Assembly (NCBI RefSeq): GCF_009767585.1
Contig: NZ_WSNW01000001.1
Location: 2,200,090-2,264,089 of the forward strand
From: Coprobacillus cateniformis
GTDB lineage: Bacteria; Bacillota_I; Bacilli_A; Erysipelotrichales; Coprobacillaceae
Direction: 5' to 3'
Length of the DNA stretch: 64,000 nt
Below the pieces are notes generated by a model. The model did not search any database, was not told the origin of the DNA, and was given only the letters and a program-made list of their open reading frames with translations. This document shows, in pieces, positions 63,106-64,000 of the stretch (position 1 is the first letter of the stretch; each line of letters opens with the position of its first letter). The position numbers and the translations under genes are program-made.

Positions 63106-63524
63106 ATGTTGAAAAGAGAGTTGAGCATTAAGATTGATTATCTAAGCATGATCTTTGAAAACATGAAAGCGGAGGTACTGATACGCAGGGTATTAGGATT
63201 GCTATTAGAATACTACCTAATACAGAAAGCTAAAGTTAAACATAAAGATTATACACGTCTATATCAGTTTGGTACAATCAAGGTGTATGGAGATAGGCAA
63301 TTAAATGATGGTACAAATAAAGTTGAATGCCATTTGGTCTTGAGTGTACAAGGATATGATTATTATAGTTTGTTACAGACTACAAAAGCACCTATAGTGA
63401 TTTCTTTGATACTTGTATACAAATAGTGGGTAAAGACCGATTTCATCTTACAAGGCTTGATATAGCGATTGATGATAAGAATGAAATACCGTATTTCACT
63501 GTTGAACAGATAAAGCGAAAATGA
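63106..63524 (+). pseudogene. Rep_trans-type replication initiator, N-terminal remnant B (frameshifted)
   Basis: ATG 63106 follows GGGAGG. Frame 1 gives MLKRELSIKIDYLSMIF, YTRLYQFGTIKVYGDRQL and LSVQGYDYYSLLQT, then goes off at about 63375-63385. The next frame continues as STYSDFFDTCIQIVGKDRFH and LTRLDIAIDDKNEI, the R-L-D-x-A-I-D-D motif of Rep_trans initiators, until a TGA at 63522-63524. So this is a longer relative of remnant A with one frameshift and a premature stop. The full gene would be about three times longer. Confidence 0.72.
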
Positions 63525-63885
63525 TTCAAAAACGAATTTATATCAAAGAGGAAAACTATTAATAGTTAATAATTAAAGAAGATGTGAAACTCAAGAATAT
63601 TATAATTCCAGAATGGTGTATCTATAGAATATATATTAAAAATTAAGAACGAGGAGAGATTTGAACTATATCTTCTATCTTTGTTTTTCAATATAAGCGC
63701 GAATTTATTCCGAATTATCTTTCCATATATCTCTTTTTAGTGTTTTGTTACTGCCAACAAGATTGAGAACATATATAAAGTTATTCTTATGATCAAAGAA
63801 AATTTATATATGAATAAGTTTGAGTTTTAAGAAATCAATTAAATTCGCAATTTTACAAAATACCTTTAATATAATTAGAAATACT

Positions 63886-63914
63886 TTGCCTTTTTATACT
63901 CTATCCTATATAAT
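63886..63914 (+). promoter_or_regulatory. Promoter of the gene at the right edge
   Basis: TTGCCT (63886-63891), 17-bp spacer, TATAAT (63909-63914). The gap 63525-63885 holds nothing that I recognise. Confidence 0.55.
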
Positions 63915-63938
63915 AACATTGGTTTTAAGGGGGATACT

Positions 63939-64000
63939 ATGTTTAGCGATATTGATGTATTATGTAAATTGGGACATATTAAATATAATATAATGAAAAC
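63939..64000 (+). CDS. Start of a gene cut by the window edge
   Basis: ATG 63939 follows AAGGGGGATA at good distance and a fitting promoter. The 20 visible residues begin MFSDIDVLCKLGHIKYN; too short to identify. Confidence 0.5.
   Translation, partial: MFSDIDVLCKLGHIKYNIMK

Overview
The window is very AT-rich Firmicutes DNA. Its proteins (FIVAR-domain surface glycosidases with LPXTG-like tails ending in variants of xPxTGD, a GlcNAc-family PTS under a LicT-type antiterminator, and a BceRSAB-type peptide resistance operon) point to a gut Erysipelotrichia/Coprobacillaceae-type commensal (Coprobacillus, Catenibacterium or Thomasclavelia relatives). That assignment is an inference from gene style; no 16S rRNA or taxonomic marker was searched. 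No tRNA, rRNA or CRISPR array was seen.

1-6.6 kb: the 3' end of a FIVAR surface protein, then a two-component system (response regulator and small histidine kinase) with a BceAB-like ABC transporter. A palindrome and a 21-bp-periodic direct repeat sit in front of the transporter genes.

6.6-29.5 kb: a host-glycan utilisation island. It holds two very large GH84 hyaluronidase/O-GlcNAcase paralogues, a GH16 protein, a parallel beta-helix surface protein, a divergent EIIA(Glc), a NagE-like PTS EIIBC and a LicT-type antiterminator. Four LicT-like RNA antiterminator (RAT) sites, each overlapping a terminator, lie in front of the two GH84 genes, the beta-helix gene and the EIIA gene, so the island reads as one antitermination regulon. 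The EIIBC gene is broken between its C and B domains at a run of seven Gs.

29.5-38.9 kb: housekeeping. Reading leftwards, hom-lysC-asd-VanZ/RDD form an operon behind a leader ORF and a terminator. There is also a HAD phosphatase, two GNAT acetyltransferases, a probable Fst/par-like type I toxin-antitoxin locus, and a preQ1-I riboswitch controlling an ECF transporter S component that overlaps a radical SAM gene.

38.9-47.6 kb: a PRD/EIIB/EIIA transcription activator, a PHP phosphatase, a NeuD-like acyltransferase, an iron alcohol dehydrogenase, and a fructose-family PTS (separate EIIA, EIIB, EIIC) with a class II aldolase. The same palindrome stands exactly 19 bp (centre to -35 start) before the promoters of the activator and of the PTS operon, linking the two.

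47.9-64 kb: an Rhs/YD-repeat polymorphic toxin locus. A secreted protein of about 3160 residues with a C-terminal toxin and immunity gene is followed by two displaced toxin-immunity cassettes: a promoterless orphan toxin tail, and an Rhs C-terminal fragment carrying a third toxin. After each of the three immunity genes stands a copy of the same structured repeat of about 130-180 bp. IS110 and Rep_trans gene remnants lie between cassettes. This cassette array is the most unusual part of the window.
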